A DNA stretch of 43,544 nt. Origin: JAVJSU01 sp040219275 (GTDB lineage Bacteria > Chloroflexota > Anaerolineae > Aggregatilineales > Phototrophicaceae). The position numbers were made by a program, and so were the translations under genes. Below, in pieces: positions 33,503-42,149 of the stretch (position 1 is the stretch's first letter; each line of letters begins with the position of its first letter). Where the stretch lies: positions 1 to 43,544 of the forward strand of contig JAVJSU010000037.1 in NCBI GenBank assembly GCA_040219275.1, read 5' to 3'. The notes under the pieces were generated by a model. The model had not been told where the DNA came from. It saw only the letters and a list, made by a program, of their open reading frames with translations, and did no database searches.

Positions 33503-36070
33503 GTGTCAACGCCTAATACAGAATCTTCATCAATGCCATTTTCTCACATCTCATCGGACGACTTTCACGCCGTGTGGGAGATTCCCAAAGGGTTATGGGG
33601 GCGCTTAACAGTCGTACAAAACAGCGTTATTGGCTTGCGTTTTATTGCCACGTCATTTTTATTCTTTGCACTGGCGGGGATTATGGCGCTGGTGATGAGA
33701 CTACAACTCGCCAGTCCGGAAAATGATCTCATTGACCCCAACACCTATAATGAACTGTTCACCATGCACGGCAGTACCATGATGTATTTGTTCGTGATAC
33801 CGCTGATTGAAGGCATTGCGACGCTGGTTTTGCCTCAACTATTAGGTTCACGAGAATTGCCTTTCCCTCGCTTAACATCCTTCGCTTTCTGGACGTTTCT
33901 CTTTGGCGGGCTGATTTTTTACTCTGGCTTCTTCTTTGAATATATCGTCGGTATGGATGCCCTCGCACAAGAAGGCTGGTTTGCTTACCCACCCCTCAGT
34001 GGGATTGATTTTTCCCCCGGAAGGGGAATGGACTTCTGGTTGTTGGGCTTAAACGTTGCGGAAATAGCCGCCATCGCAGGAGCGTTTGAGATCATCCTTG
34101 CGGTGCTGTTCTGCCGCGCACCCGGCATGACGCTGAGCCGCATACCGATCTTCGCATGGGCGATGCTCGTCACTGCTTTTATGATGCTCTTCGCCTTTAC
34201 GCCACTTGTGGTTGGTAGCCTGCTATTAGAGGTTGACCGTAAAATTGGCACGCATTTTTACGGACCAGATGGGGGTGGTGATCCGCTGTTATGGCAACAC
34301 ATTTTCTGGATATTCGGTCATCCTGATGTTTATATTCAGTTTATCCCGCCTGCCGGCATCCTCTCAACGATCATCCCTGTTTTTTCACGCCGCCGCCTTG
34401 TTGCGTATCCGTTGGTCATAGTGGCGCTGGTCTCAACCGGTTTCCTGAGCTTTGGGCTGTGGGTGCATCATATGTTCACAACGGGTCTGCCGGAAATTTC
34501 ATTGACCTTTTTCAGCGCTGTCAGCATGGTCATTGCAATACCGACGGCTATTCAGGTATTTTCATGGATTGCAACCATGTGGCGCGGTAAGCCTCAGCTT
34601 AAACCCCCGATGTTGTTTGCGATGGGTTTCTTCCTCATCTTCGTACTGGGCGGGATCACGGGTATTATGCTAGCCGCGGTTCCGGTGAATCAGCAGGTGC
34701 ATGATACATACTTTGTAGTTGCCCACCTGCATTATGTGCTGTTCGGTGGGATGATCTTCCCGGTGCTAGCAGGCGTGTATTATTGGGCGCCTCAATATCT
34801 GGGTCGGATGCTCAATAGTCGCTTAGGAACTATCAATTTCTGGTTGGTTTTCATAGGTTTTAACGTCGCCTTTTTCCCGATGCACCTCGCAGGGCTGAAT
34901 GGGATGCCACGCCGCTACTATACGTATCAGGCTGGTACGGAGCTAGAAGTTTTCAATCTGATCTCAACGATTGGCGCATTTATCATCGCCGCCGGATTCG
35001 CTGTATTCTTCTTCAATATTTTCTACAGCTACTTTAGTACGCCCGTCACAGACCCGAATCCCTGGGGTGCGGACACGTTAGAATGGGGTGTACCTAAACC
35101 CGCGCCACAATATGGGTATCGCAAATTGCCCATTGTTCGCAGTCGTCATACGCTATGGGATCAAGATGATCTGCATAAGGCCGACGCGAAAACGACGCAG
35201 ATTATCGAGGTCATGGCGGAGCGACCTTATCGCTATCGTGCTCAACTGACAACCGGGGTACTTGATGGTGAGCCGCTTGAAATCTTCAGGGTGGCGGGTC
35301 CATCCATATTTCCGTTGCTTCTGGCATTTTCGATGACAGCTTTTTCTTTTTTCCTCATCTTTGATCTCTATGTATTAGGAGGCATTGCGATTGCGGGAAG
35401 CATTCTGTCACTGATCGGGTGGCATTATGAACCGAAAACCGCCGACGAATATCGTACCGAGGTAGAAGACCAGATCGAAGAATTAACCGGCCTACCCGTG
35501 CATGTAGACGGAAGCCCGCGTGTCGCACGTGGCAGTATGCTCCTAACCCTGCTCACGCTCTCAATCGCGTTTGTGACGCTCATATTTACGTATCTTTATC
35601 TGCGCCTGAACTTTGAGAACTTCCCCCCACCGAGCATGTCTATCCCTGATGTGAGCTTAGCGCTGATTGGTCTGGTGCTACTGTGGATTTCTGGATGGGG
35701 GACGTATATGGCCGGGCGGGCTGTTCAAAACGATGCGCTCTCACGGTTGCGAATATTTTTAGGGGCGAGCATTGTCGTGGCGGCAATCGCCATCGGCTTA
35801 CAGTTGCGTTTTTATCTTTTTTTGCCGTTTGATGCAACGGTCAATGCCTATGCGTCCGCGTTTTATGTGATTGCCGTCTTCATACTGATGATACAGATCA
35901 CGGGTACAGTCTTCATGGCGATTTTGTTATTCGGGGTGTTACGACACGGGTCTCGCAGACCTGCCCATAAACATACCTCGGTGACAAATCTAGTGTTATT
36001 TTCGCTGTGGATTGCAGGTACGACAACGCTCGGTTCTTTTACGCTATTTGCACTACCACACCTGTTATAG
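33503..36070 (+). CDS. Cytochrome c oxidase subunit I+III fusion, module 2 (altered proton channels)
   Basis: An 855-residue paralogue of the gene at 23302. All haem and CuB ligands remain (TMHGSTMMY, GHPDVY with H273 and Y277, LWVHHMFTTG, VAHLHYVLFGG, GMPRRYYTY). Proton-channel residues differ: the D-channel entry Asp is E118, the following Asn is T125 (RELPFPRLTS), and the Glu of HPEVY is D275. The K-channel Lys is Q351 (AIPTAIQVF). The subunit III part (about 676-855) has lost the Glu and His motifs kept in module 1. The GTG start has AGGAG about 12 bases upstream. Oxygen reduction looks possible; pumping efficiency is open. Confidence 0.93.
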   Translation: MSTPNTESSSMPFSHISSDDFHAVWEIPKGLWGRLTVVQNSVIGLRFIATSFLFFALAGIMALVMRLQLASPENDLIDPNTYNELFTMHGSTMMYLFVIPLIEGIATLVLPQLLGSRELPFPRLTSFAFWTFLFGGLIFYSGFFFEYIVGMDALAQEGWFAYPPLSGIDFSPGRGMDFWLLGLNVAEIAAIAGAFEIILAVLFCRAPGMTLSRIPIFAWAMLVTAFMMLFAFTPLVVGSLLLEVDRKIGTHFYGPDGGGDPLLWQHIFWIFGHPDVYIQFIPPAGILSTIIPVFSRRRLVAYPLVIVALVSTGFLSFGLWVHHMFTTGLPEISLTFFSAVSMVIAIPTAIQVFSWIATMWRGKPQLKPPMLFAMGFFLIFVLGGITGIMLAAVPVNQQVHDTYFVVAHLHYVLFGGMIFPVLAGVYYWAPQYLGRMLNSRLGTINFWLVFIGFNVAFFPMHLAGLNGMPRRYYTYQAGTELEVFNLISTIGAFIIAAGFAVFFFNIFYSYFSTPVTDPNPWGADTLEWGVPKPAPQYGYRKLPIVRSRHTLWDQDDLHKADAKTTQIIEVMAERPYRYRAQLTTGVLDGEPLEIFRVAGPSIFPLLLAFSMTAFSFFLIFDLYVLGGIAIAGSILSLIGWHYEPKTADEYRTEVEDQIEELTGLPVHVDGSPRVARGSMLLTLLTLSIAFVTLIFTYLYLRLNFENFPPPSMSIPDVSLALIGLVLLWISGWGTYMAGRAVQNDALSRLRIFLGASIVVAAIAIGLQLRFYLFLPFDATVNAYASAFYVIAVFILMIQITGTVFMAILLFGVLRHGSRRPAHKHTSVTNLVLFSLWIAGTTTLGSFTLFALPHLL

Positions 36071-36079
36071 GGAGGCCTT

Positions 36080-36475
36080 ATGGATAAATCAACAGCGCCT
36101 GAGTTTTCATCGCGTCGCATATGGTTTGCATTCACCGGTAGCGCGATTGTCTGGACGGGTCATTTTGTAGCGATCTGGTTTTTAGGGGAAGTTGGATGTC
36201 TGGGTGGGCTTGGCAATCAGACCGTTCTGGGAATCAATCTGATTTTTGGACTGAGTTTGATCGTTACTTTGTTAGCGCTGATCTTGGCTGTTGCCAGTGG
36301 TGCTATCGCTTATCGCATCTGGCAACAGGTAAATGAACTTGAAACTCAGGATGAAATTTATGCGTCCCATGAACGCCAGCGTTTTATGGCGCTCTTCGGG
36401 ATGCTGGCCGCAACCTTATTTACAGTTGCAATTCTGGTGCAAACGGCTCCCTTATTTGTAATCCCGATATGTTAG
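36080..36475 (+). CDS. Three-helix membrane protein accompanying the oxidase, module 2
   Basis: The 131-residue membrane protein begins nine bases after the oxidase stop, with AGGGAGG five bases before the ATG. It shares with 25816-26205 the helix 1 pattern IVWTGHFV, a following cysteine (VGCLGG), R-F-M-A before the last helix and a C-terminal VIPIC. A charged loop (NELETQDEIYASHERQR) separates helices 2 and 3. It is probably an accessory subunit or assembly factor of this oxidase type. A terminator-like hairpin follows. Confidence 0.78.
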   Translation: MDKSTAPEFSSRRIWFAFTGSAIVWTGHFVAIWFLGEVGCLGGLGNQTVLGINLIFGLSLIVTLLALILAVASGAIAYRIWQQVNELETQDEIYASHERQRFMALFGMLAATLFTVAILVQTAPLFVIPIC

Positions 36476-36529
36476 ATACGCAAGCAAATGTTGCTTACAA
36501 ATCATCCCACTTCAATTTATCAAATAGAA

Positions 36530-36556
36530 GAAGCCTGCCCTACAAAGACAGGCTTC
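36530..36556. terminator. Bidirectional hairpin terminator
   Basis: GAAGCCTG (36530-36537) and CAGGCTTC (36549-36556) form a perfect 8-bp stem around an 11-base loop between two convergent genes. On the minus strand a T-rich run follows the stem; on the plus strand it is weaker. Confidence 0.75.
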
Positions 36557-36576
36557 CGGAAAAGTTATTCACTATC

Positions 36577-37902
36577 TTAATTGACAGAATCAGCAGGGAC
36601 GATGCGCCAGACTTTACCGGTATCGCCACTTGGGCCAGTCGTTTCTGACGTTAGAACATAGAGTTCCCCGTCTCTATCTTCACCAAAGGACAGAATGAAA
36701 GTATCCAGACTGTCGGTGCCGGTGTTAGCAATCTGCAAAGTTTGCATTTTCCACATATTGTTCATGGGATCATCCGGTGGCGGTGTCGCAATGAAGATTT
36801 GTGCTTCCGGAACAGTAAAAGCGGTACTCCAGTCACCGAAGACATAATTGCCCTGTAAACCGGATGGCATCGCGTCGCCCTGATAGATATAGCCACCAAT
36901 GATTGTGATACCTACCTGATGGTTGTACTCAATGATTGGCAGTTGTAGCGAGTCGCCATCTGCACCTGTCTGGTCGCACTCTAGCGGGTTGTGATCGGGG
37001 GTTTCTGTACTAAAGCAGTGCGTCCCTTCCATAATGTTCCAGCCAGCATTATCACCAGCCTCGATGATGTGAACTTCTTCCCACACGTTCTGGCCAACAT
37101 CAGCGACTAAGAAACCGTATTCATCGTTATAAGAGAAGCGCCAGGGATTTCGAAAACCATAAGCCCAGATTTCATCCAGTGCCTCTTCATTATTCATAAA
37201 GGGATTATCTTCCGGTATGGCATAAGGATCACCATTGTCGACATCAATGCGTAATATCTTACCCAGCATTGTGGAAAGATCCTGGGCGTTACCAATATCT
37301 TCGTTATGGCCGAGACCTACATCATCTGCATTGCCACCGTCACCCAGCGGGATATACAAATAGCCATCCGGCCCAAACTCAATATCCCCGCCGTTATGAT
37401 TTGACTGTGGTTGATTGACTCTCAAGAGGACACGTTCAGAACCAGGATTAACCTGATTTGAATCGTCAGCAGAAACTGTGAATTCGGAGATGTGGGTGGT
37501 ATGGTTCCAATCTTCGGGTGCGCCATCCTGTAGTGGGGCGCTGTAATTCACAAAGAGACGACCATTGTTGGCGAAATCAGGGTGAAGAGCCATCCCAAGC
37601 AAGCCGCGTTCATCATAGCGCCCGGCGATACCTACCAGCCGATCGGTGATGTCTAAAAGTGGCGTTTCTAAAAGTTCGCCCTCGCCAGTTATCACGTGTA
37701 TTACACCGATCTGGTCGACGATAAATAGTCTGCCACTATCATCATTTGGTTGCTGAAGGTCAAGAGGTGTCGTCAACCCTTCAGCGATCATCTCCAAACC
37801 AATACTTGATGGCGGGCCATCATCCTGCGCTGATACACTCGTTGCCATCAATAGGATAATAAATATCATCGTAATGAATTTGAATTTGAATTTGTATTTC
37901 AT
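36577..37902 (-). CDS. Secreted PQQ-dependent sugar dehydrogenase (soluble GDH/Asd-like)
   Basis: A 441-residue six-bladed-propeller quinoprotein that oxidises aldose sugars outside the membrane. A signal peptide (FITMIFIILLMATSVSAQ) is followed by family motifs: DERGLLGMALHPDFANNGRL, SNHNGGDIEFGPDGYLYIPL with DGGNADD, and WAYGFRNPWRFSY followed by VADVGQNVWEEVH. The start at 37902 has AAGGAG seven bases upstream; a longer frame reaches 38022 but its extra residues look non-coding. It is convergent to module 2 and has no cytochrome domain, so electrons would go to a separate carrier. Confidence 0.92.
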   Translation of the reverse strand: MKYKFKFKFITMIFIILLMATSVSAQDDGPPSSIGLEMIAEGLTTPLDLQQPNDDSGRLFIVDQIGVIHVITGEGELLETPLLDITDRLVGIAGRYDERGLLGMALHPDFANNGRLFVNYSAPLQDGAPEDWNHTTHISEFTVSADDSNQVNPGSERVLLRVNQPQSNHNGGDIEFGPDGYLYIPLGDGGNADDVGLGHNEDIGNAQDLSTMLGKILRIDVDNGDPYAIPEDNPFMNNEEALDEIWAYGFRNPWRFSYNDEYGFLVADVGQNVWEEVHIIEAGDNAGWNIMEGTHCFSTETPDHNPLECDQTGADGDSLQLPIIEYNHQVGITIIGGYIYQGDAMPSGLQGNYVFGDWSTAFTVPEAQIFIATPPPDDPMNNMWKMQTLQIANTGTDSLDTFILSFGEDRDGELYVLTSETTGPSGDTGKVWRIVPADSVN

Positions 37903-38356
37903 CAAGTCACTCCTTTTGATTGTTTTAACTCCTTTATCATGGTTATCAAAGTACACAGGAGTTTGATGCAAGATAGCATCACTATAATGATAATATTTCC
38001 AGTCTAAGTACACAGGGGTCACTTGATCTTATTGAAGATAGACTCTTTAGGCAGGGTCTTATGGTCAGATTGGACTATTCAGTCATTAGGTTTCCGGTTT
38101 TGACAGAGGGACTGCTATAGTGAGGGGGTGACAACACATCTGGTACAAAGGCATAAGTATTAGCCCATTTGACCTACCTAATGCTAGCCACCTGAATGTT
38201 GATATCGCAGTTTAGGAATGATACATTGATTATTACGAATTATATAAGAACGCCCTCTGGAATTTGCCGCACCAATGGGTTATTGACCGGGGCTGTATTG
38301 AGAAGGAAGTTGATGTTAACCGCTATAGTGTCTGCCGTAATCGAATTGTCATCCGG
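37903..38356. other. Divergent intergenic region before the Sco gene
   Basis: No gene is recognised in these 454 bases. An open frame in front of the Sco gene from 38264 adds residues without family resemblance. TTGACA near 38098 followed by TATAGT is suggestive but their spacing is only about 10 bases. Promoters for the sugar dehydrogenase and sco should lie here. Confidence 0.4.
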
Positions 38357-38992
38357 ATGAAGAACCGTCTCGCTCTGATAATAATACTGCTGATGGCAGG
38401 CGGTGCGCTGATCGTAACGGTTGCTTTCATGCTGGACAGGTACGGAGAGAATAGCATATCTGTCACGTCGTCACCTTATCGCGGTACAGTTTATGATCCA
38501 CCACTGGAGCTTACTAACTTTACCCTTCCTGCCAGTACAGGCATGAATGTCAGCCTGAGTGACTTACAGGGTCAATGGGTGCTTATGTTTTTTGGCTACA
38601 CGCATTGCCCGGATTTCTGCCCGATGACACTAACAGAGTATCGTCAGGTTATGGAAATACTAGAAGGCGATTCTGCACAGCTACAGGTTGTTTTTATAAG
38701 TGTCGACGGTGAACGGGATACGCCCGACATATTGTCTGATTATATGGCACGCTTCGACCCGGAATTTATTGGTTTATCCGGTGATGATGCTACTCTTACC
38801 CGGCTTCAATCAGAGTTTGGCCTGTATTACCAACGTCAAGAAGATACAGTGCGGCAGGGGAATTATCTGGTCGATCACTCCACACACAGCTATCTGATTG
38901 ATCCTCAGGGTAGGTTGCGTATCGCCTATGCTTATGATACAGACCGTCATATTCTTGCGGAAAGTATCCGCGAGATGATCCGCCAGAGCTAG
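38357..38992 (+). CDS. SCO1/SenC-family copper chaperone for oxidase assembly
   Basis: The 211-residue protein has an N-terminal anchor (LALIIILLMAGGALIVTVAF) and a thioredoxin-like SCO domain. Copper ligands are present: C84 and C88 in THCPDFCPMTLTEY and H174 in VDHSTHSYLID. SCO proteins deliver copper to the CuA site of subunit II, fitting its place after two CoxB genes. The start is uncertain: ATG 38357 gives a normal anchor but has a weak ribosome binding site; the open frame extends to a TTG at 38264. It ends 13 bases before the DUF2254 gene. Confidence 0.9.
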   Translation: MKNRLALIIILLMAGGALIVTVAFMLDRYGENSISVTSSPYRGTVYDPPLELTNFTLPASTGMNVSLSDLQGQWVLMFFGYTHCPDFCPMTLTEYRQVMEILEGDSAQLQVVFISVDGERDTPDILSDYMARFDPEFIGLSGDDATLTRLQSEFGLYYQRQEDTVRQGNYLVDHSTHSYLIDPQGRLRIAYAYDTDRHILAESIREMIRQS

Positions 38993-39005
38993 ATGAGCCT
39001 ATACC

Positions 39006-40301
39006 ATGCAAGAATACCTTGAAACCCTCATAGATCGCATACGTAGCAGTTACTGGTTTATCCCCACTGTGATGATGCTTATAGCGATTGTTCTATCCGT
39101 CCTCACCATACAAATTGATCGCTCTGCAAGCGATAACACTGCGTGGATTATCGACATTATTTACGTCGATAGTGCGGAGGGTGCTCGTGATGTCTTATCA
39201 ACGATTGCCAGTTCTATGATTACCGTAGCGGGGGTAGTGTTCTCGATCACGATGGTGGTATTATCACTTACGTCCCAGCAATTTGGCCCGCTTATTCTGG
39301 TTCATTTTTTGCGTGACCGGGGCAACCAATTGGTGCTTGGTACGTTTGTTGCGACGTTTGTCTACTGCTTGCTAATCTTACGCAGTATCCGAGGGTCGGA
39401 ATCCCTTACTTTCGTGCCACACCTCTCGATACTAATCGGTATTGGGATGGCATTGGCAAGTCTCGGTGTGCTCATTTTTTTTATTCATCACGTCGCCAGT
39501 ACGATCCAACCGACAAATATTCTAGCCAAGTTAGCGAACAACCTAAAAAAGGAGATGGAAATTATGTTTCCTGAAAAGATAGGGGAATCGCTTTCAGGCG
39601 TATCATCGGAAATACTTATCAATGTAGCGCTTGAAGAAAAACTGGAGCGTGAAGCGGCGCAAAAGGAAATTATTCGTCCATCTCACAGCGGTTATCTACG
39701 CCTTATCCGTATAGACCGGGTTCTAGATCAAGCAGTTAATCATAATTATATCGTGCGGATAGAACATCATTTAGGTCAATTTGTGACCGAAACAGATGTT
39801 TTAGCGACGATCTGGTTTGATATAGAATCATCTGACGAAAGACCGGATACAACTGCCATTGCAAAAAAGCTACATCCTGCATTTGTCATTGGCATATCCC
39901 GCACGCAATCCGGCGATGTGGCATTTATGTTTGTGCAGTTGGTTGAAATTGCCGTACGTTCACTTTCACCGTCTTTAAATGATCCGTTTACGGCAATGAT
40001 GTGTATTGACCGCCTCAAAGAAGCACTCATCCTGCTGGCTCTGCAAGATTTGCCGTCGCGCTATCGCTTTGATAAAAACGGGAATCTGCGGGTAATCGCA
40101 CCCGTCATAACTTATCCAGAAATGTTCGAACTCAGTTACGTACAAATCATTGAATATGCCAAAAATGATGAGCGTGTGCTAAAACACCTGATGTCAGTAT
40201 TCAGCGACTTATTGTTATATGTCACCGCACCGGATGATGAAACGATTCACTATTATGCTAAGATCGTCCAGCAACATCTCATAAGATTTGAACAACGCTA
40301 G
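39006..40301 (+). CDS. DUF2254 family membrane protein
   Basis: This 431-residue protein matches DUF2254: four N-terminal helices (about 16-35, 70-89, 108-124 and 137-160) with VVFSITMVVLSLTSQQFGP and the conserved RDRGNQLVLGTFVATFVYCL, followed by a cytoplasmic domain with SLSPSLNDPFTAMMCIDRL. Function is unknown; some annotations suggest a channel-like role. It probably forms a two-gene unit with the SCO gene. Confidence 0.9.
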   Translation: MQEYLETLIDRIRSSYWFIPTVMMLIAIVLSVLTIQIDRSASDNTAWIIDIIYVDSAEGARDVLSTIASSMITVAGVVFSITMVVLSLTSQQFGPLILVHFLRDRGNQLVLGTFVATFVYCLLILRSIRGSESLTFVPHLSILIGIGMALASLGVLIFFIHHVASTIQPTNILAKLANNLKKEMEIMFPEKIGESLSGVSSEILINVALEEKLEREAAQKEIIRPSHSGYLRLIRIDRVLDQAVNHNYIVRIEHHLGQFVTETDVLATIWFDIESSDERPDTTAIAKKLHPAFVIGISRTQSGDVAFMFVQLVEIAVRSLSPSLNDPFTAMMCIDRLKEALILLALQDLPSRYRFDKNGNLRVIAPVITYPEMFELSYVQIIEYAKNDERVLKHLMSVFSDLLLYVTAPDDETIHYYAKIVQQHLIRFEQR

Positions 40302-40331
40302 CATCAAGGCGCAGGTTTGCTAATATTAGGC

Positions 40332-40503
40332 GGTCCGAATTAGGTGAGCTGACAGACTGATCTCGGCGGTATGGCGCTGGTAGCCAATAACCCCCTTGGA
40401 TGGATTATTAATCCACAAGGTATAAAACCGATACAGCCATGCTGACGCTCAGCGTTATAATGAGGAAGAATCCCTTCACCTGAGTGCTTACCTGTACTCC
40501 TTA
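40332..40503 (+). pseudogene. Decayed C-terminal piece of a cytochrome c domain
   Basis: The plus strand reads GPN, then QTDLGGMALVANNPLGWIIN with PQGIKP, and after a frameshift NEEESLHLSAYLYSLE. These are the tail motifs of the cytochrome c domains at 22200-22260 and 23100-23290 (GPNLTH, WIANPHGIKPG, SAYLYSL). Stops (TAG, TGA near 40341-40352) and the frameshift show decay. The haem motif is not present. It is cut at its right side by the IS5-type element. Confidence 0.8.
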
Positions 40504-41451
40504 GAGACCATATGGAAAGGGTATTCGCTAAGAGCGTAATGACCGTTTCCATAATAGTCTTGCACTTGCGAGATAAAGCCAGGCTTCGCTGGTTTCAGGT
40601 AATAACTCATAGTCCTTGCTTAAGCGCCGCTGTCGGTAATACCATGCAAAACTTCGCTCAACCACCTAGCGCCTCGGTAACAATTTGAAGCCTTTCGCGT
40701 AGCGTTTCTCATAGAGATCATCGCCTAGAAAGTCACGGACGAGTTGAGCGTACTCGCCTTGAGGTTCAACGGGGTGCTTGACACATTCCACACGCCATTT
40801 GAGCGTTTTCATCACCCAATTTTGAAACGTACTTTTGTAGCCATTATCTGTCCAGAGTAACGCTACTCGCGGAAATTGCTCATCAAGTTTGGTCAAAAGT
40901 AACTGACCGCCTTCCGTATCTGATAGGGAAGCGTCATGAACCTTGACTTTGGCTAGAAACCCCTGTGTGTCGACAACAACTTGTCGCTTGCGTCCATTAA
41001 TTTTCTTGCCTGCATCGTAGCCCCTTAGCCCCCTTTTTCCGTTGTTTTGACGGTTTGGCTATCAATGATGAGTGCGCTCGGTTGCGCTTCACGACCTAAT
41101 TGTTGACGCACTTTTTCACGCAAAACGGTATTGAGTGTTTCCCAAACACCTTCCTTACGCCAACGGCGAAAATACCAGAAAACGGTACTATAGGGTGGAA
41201 AATCATGAGGCAGTAAATGCCATGGACAGCCTGTTTTCAAGACATAAAGGATAGCATTGAGAATCTCTCGACGAGACCATTCGGCTGGACGGCCACCTGA
41301 CATCGGGGGTGGCACATAGGGTTCTACAATCGCCCATTCTTCATCACTTAAATCTGTGGCATAGCTACGACGTGTCATATCACACTCTATGCTCAATGAT
41401 GATTGAATTTTCAATTATACTCTTACTTAAATGACTTTCCATATGGTCTCT
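40503..41451 (-). mobile_element. IS5-family insertion sequence
   Basis: An element of about 950 bp is bounded by inverted repeats AGAGACCATATGGAAAG (from 40503) and its complement ending at 41451. Beyond 16-17 perfect bases the arms keep TAAGAG at the same offset. It encodes a DDE transposase on the minus strand. No clear target duplication is visible: flanks are CTT on the left and CAG on the right (or TTA/TCA with ends one base inward), consistent with a deletion next to the insertion. Confidence 0.88.
40528..41378 (-). pseudogene. IS5-family transposase, two frames plus nonsense codon
   Basis: The first frame (start about 41378) has MTRRSYATDLSDEEWAIVEP and ALIIDSQTVKTTEKGG, then stops at TAA (41025-41027). 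Just before is a run A5-G5 (41028-41040 on the minus strand) where a -1 slip yields TEKGGLRGYDAGKK and continues through LLWTDNGYKSTFQNW to FKLLPRR, where TAG (40666-40668) replaces the Trp of RRWVVER. After it VVERSFAWYYRQRRLSKDYE is still readable to 40528. The -1 shift could be programmed, as in many IS5 relatives; the nonsense codon removes the catalytic Glu and should inactivate it. Confidence 0.85.
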
Positions 41452-42147
41452 CAGGAGATTAGCCTTAAATTAGGGTATTGCCAGACCACCGGACGCAACG
41501 ATTTCGGTGCTGACAACAGCCTCTATACGGTGCTGATGGCAGATCGAAAAGACGCATCTAACGTGATGCTGGATTGCATTGTCGAGAGTGCTTGGGATTC
41601 GGATTTGCACATTCTGCCCGCCTCATCGATGCTCGAAGGTGCTGAGCGAGAACTCACCGGCACGGCGGGAGCACCGTACAGAATTGCCGACCCATTAGGC
41701 AAAATTGCTCCCCATTATGCCGCCATCGTCATTGACACCCGACCCTCATTTTCGCTGATGACTGAGATGGGTTTACTCGCCGCAACCGATGCCATCGTTC
41801 CGGTAGAACCCCGTTATTTGGAGACCGTCGGATTACTGAGTGTCATCAACAAAATCAACGACATTCGTGATGGCTGGCGACACCCCAATCTGCACGTGAG
41901 TGGCATCATCGTCACCAAAATGGACACCCGCATTCGCGGACACAATCAACTGCTAGAAGAACTGAAAGCGCATAGCATCCTTGGACCGCTCCTGTGCGGA
42001 GTGATCCCGCAGAATGAAGCAGTCTCCTATTCGCATCATCACCACATGAGCATCTTCCATTATGATCCACAGGCTTCGGCAAGTGGTGCTTATGGTGAAG
42101 TGGTCGCCAATCTCCTGCGGCATCTGGCTCAACGGAAGGCGGTGTAG
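41452..42147 (+). pseudogene. parA: ParA-type partition ATPase lacking its N-terminus
   Basis: About 230 codons match ParA/Soj ATPases from DNSLYTVLMAD onward: LHILPASSMLEGAERELTG, the Walker B-like VIDTRPSFSLMTEMGL, VPVEPRYLETVGLLSVINK and PQNEAVSYSHHHHMSIFHYD. The N-terminal 40 residues or so with the Walker A lysine (KGGxGKT) are absent; the gene is interrupted at the IS5 boundary and no matching N-terminus lies on the other side of the element. Without Walker A it cannot act as an ATPase. The remainder has no internal stop. The parB start follows after two bases. Confidence 0.82.
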
Positions 42148-42149
42148 GT

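Noticed and set aside
38098..38120. TTGACA and TATAGT as a promoter before the Sco gene
   Set aside because: The spacing is about 10 bases instead of 16-18, so it is not a normal sigma-70 promoter.
14127..40668. Trp codons replaced by TAG or TAA in three loci (14127, 18316, 18541, 40666), hinting at stop-codon recoding
   Set aside because: Normal genes here end with TAG and TAA (manganese catalase, transketolase N-subunit, coxB), and the affected loci have other damage such as frameshifts and truncation. Mutation of TGG is the simpler explanation.
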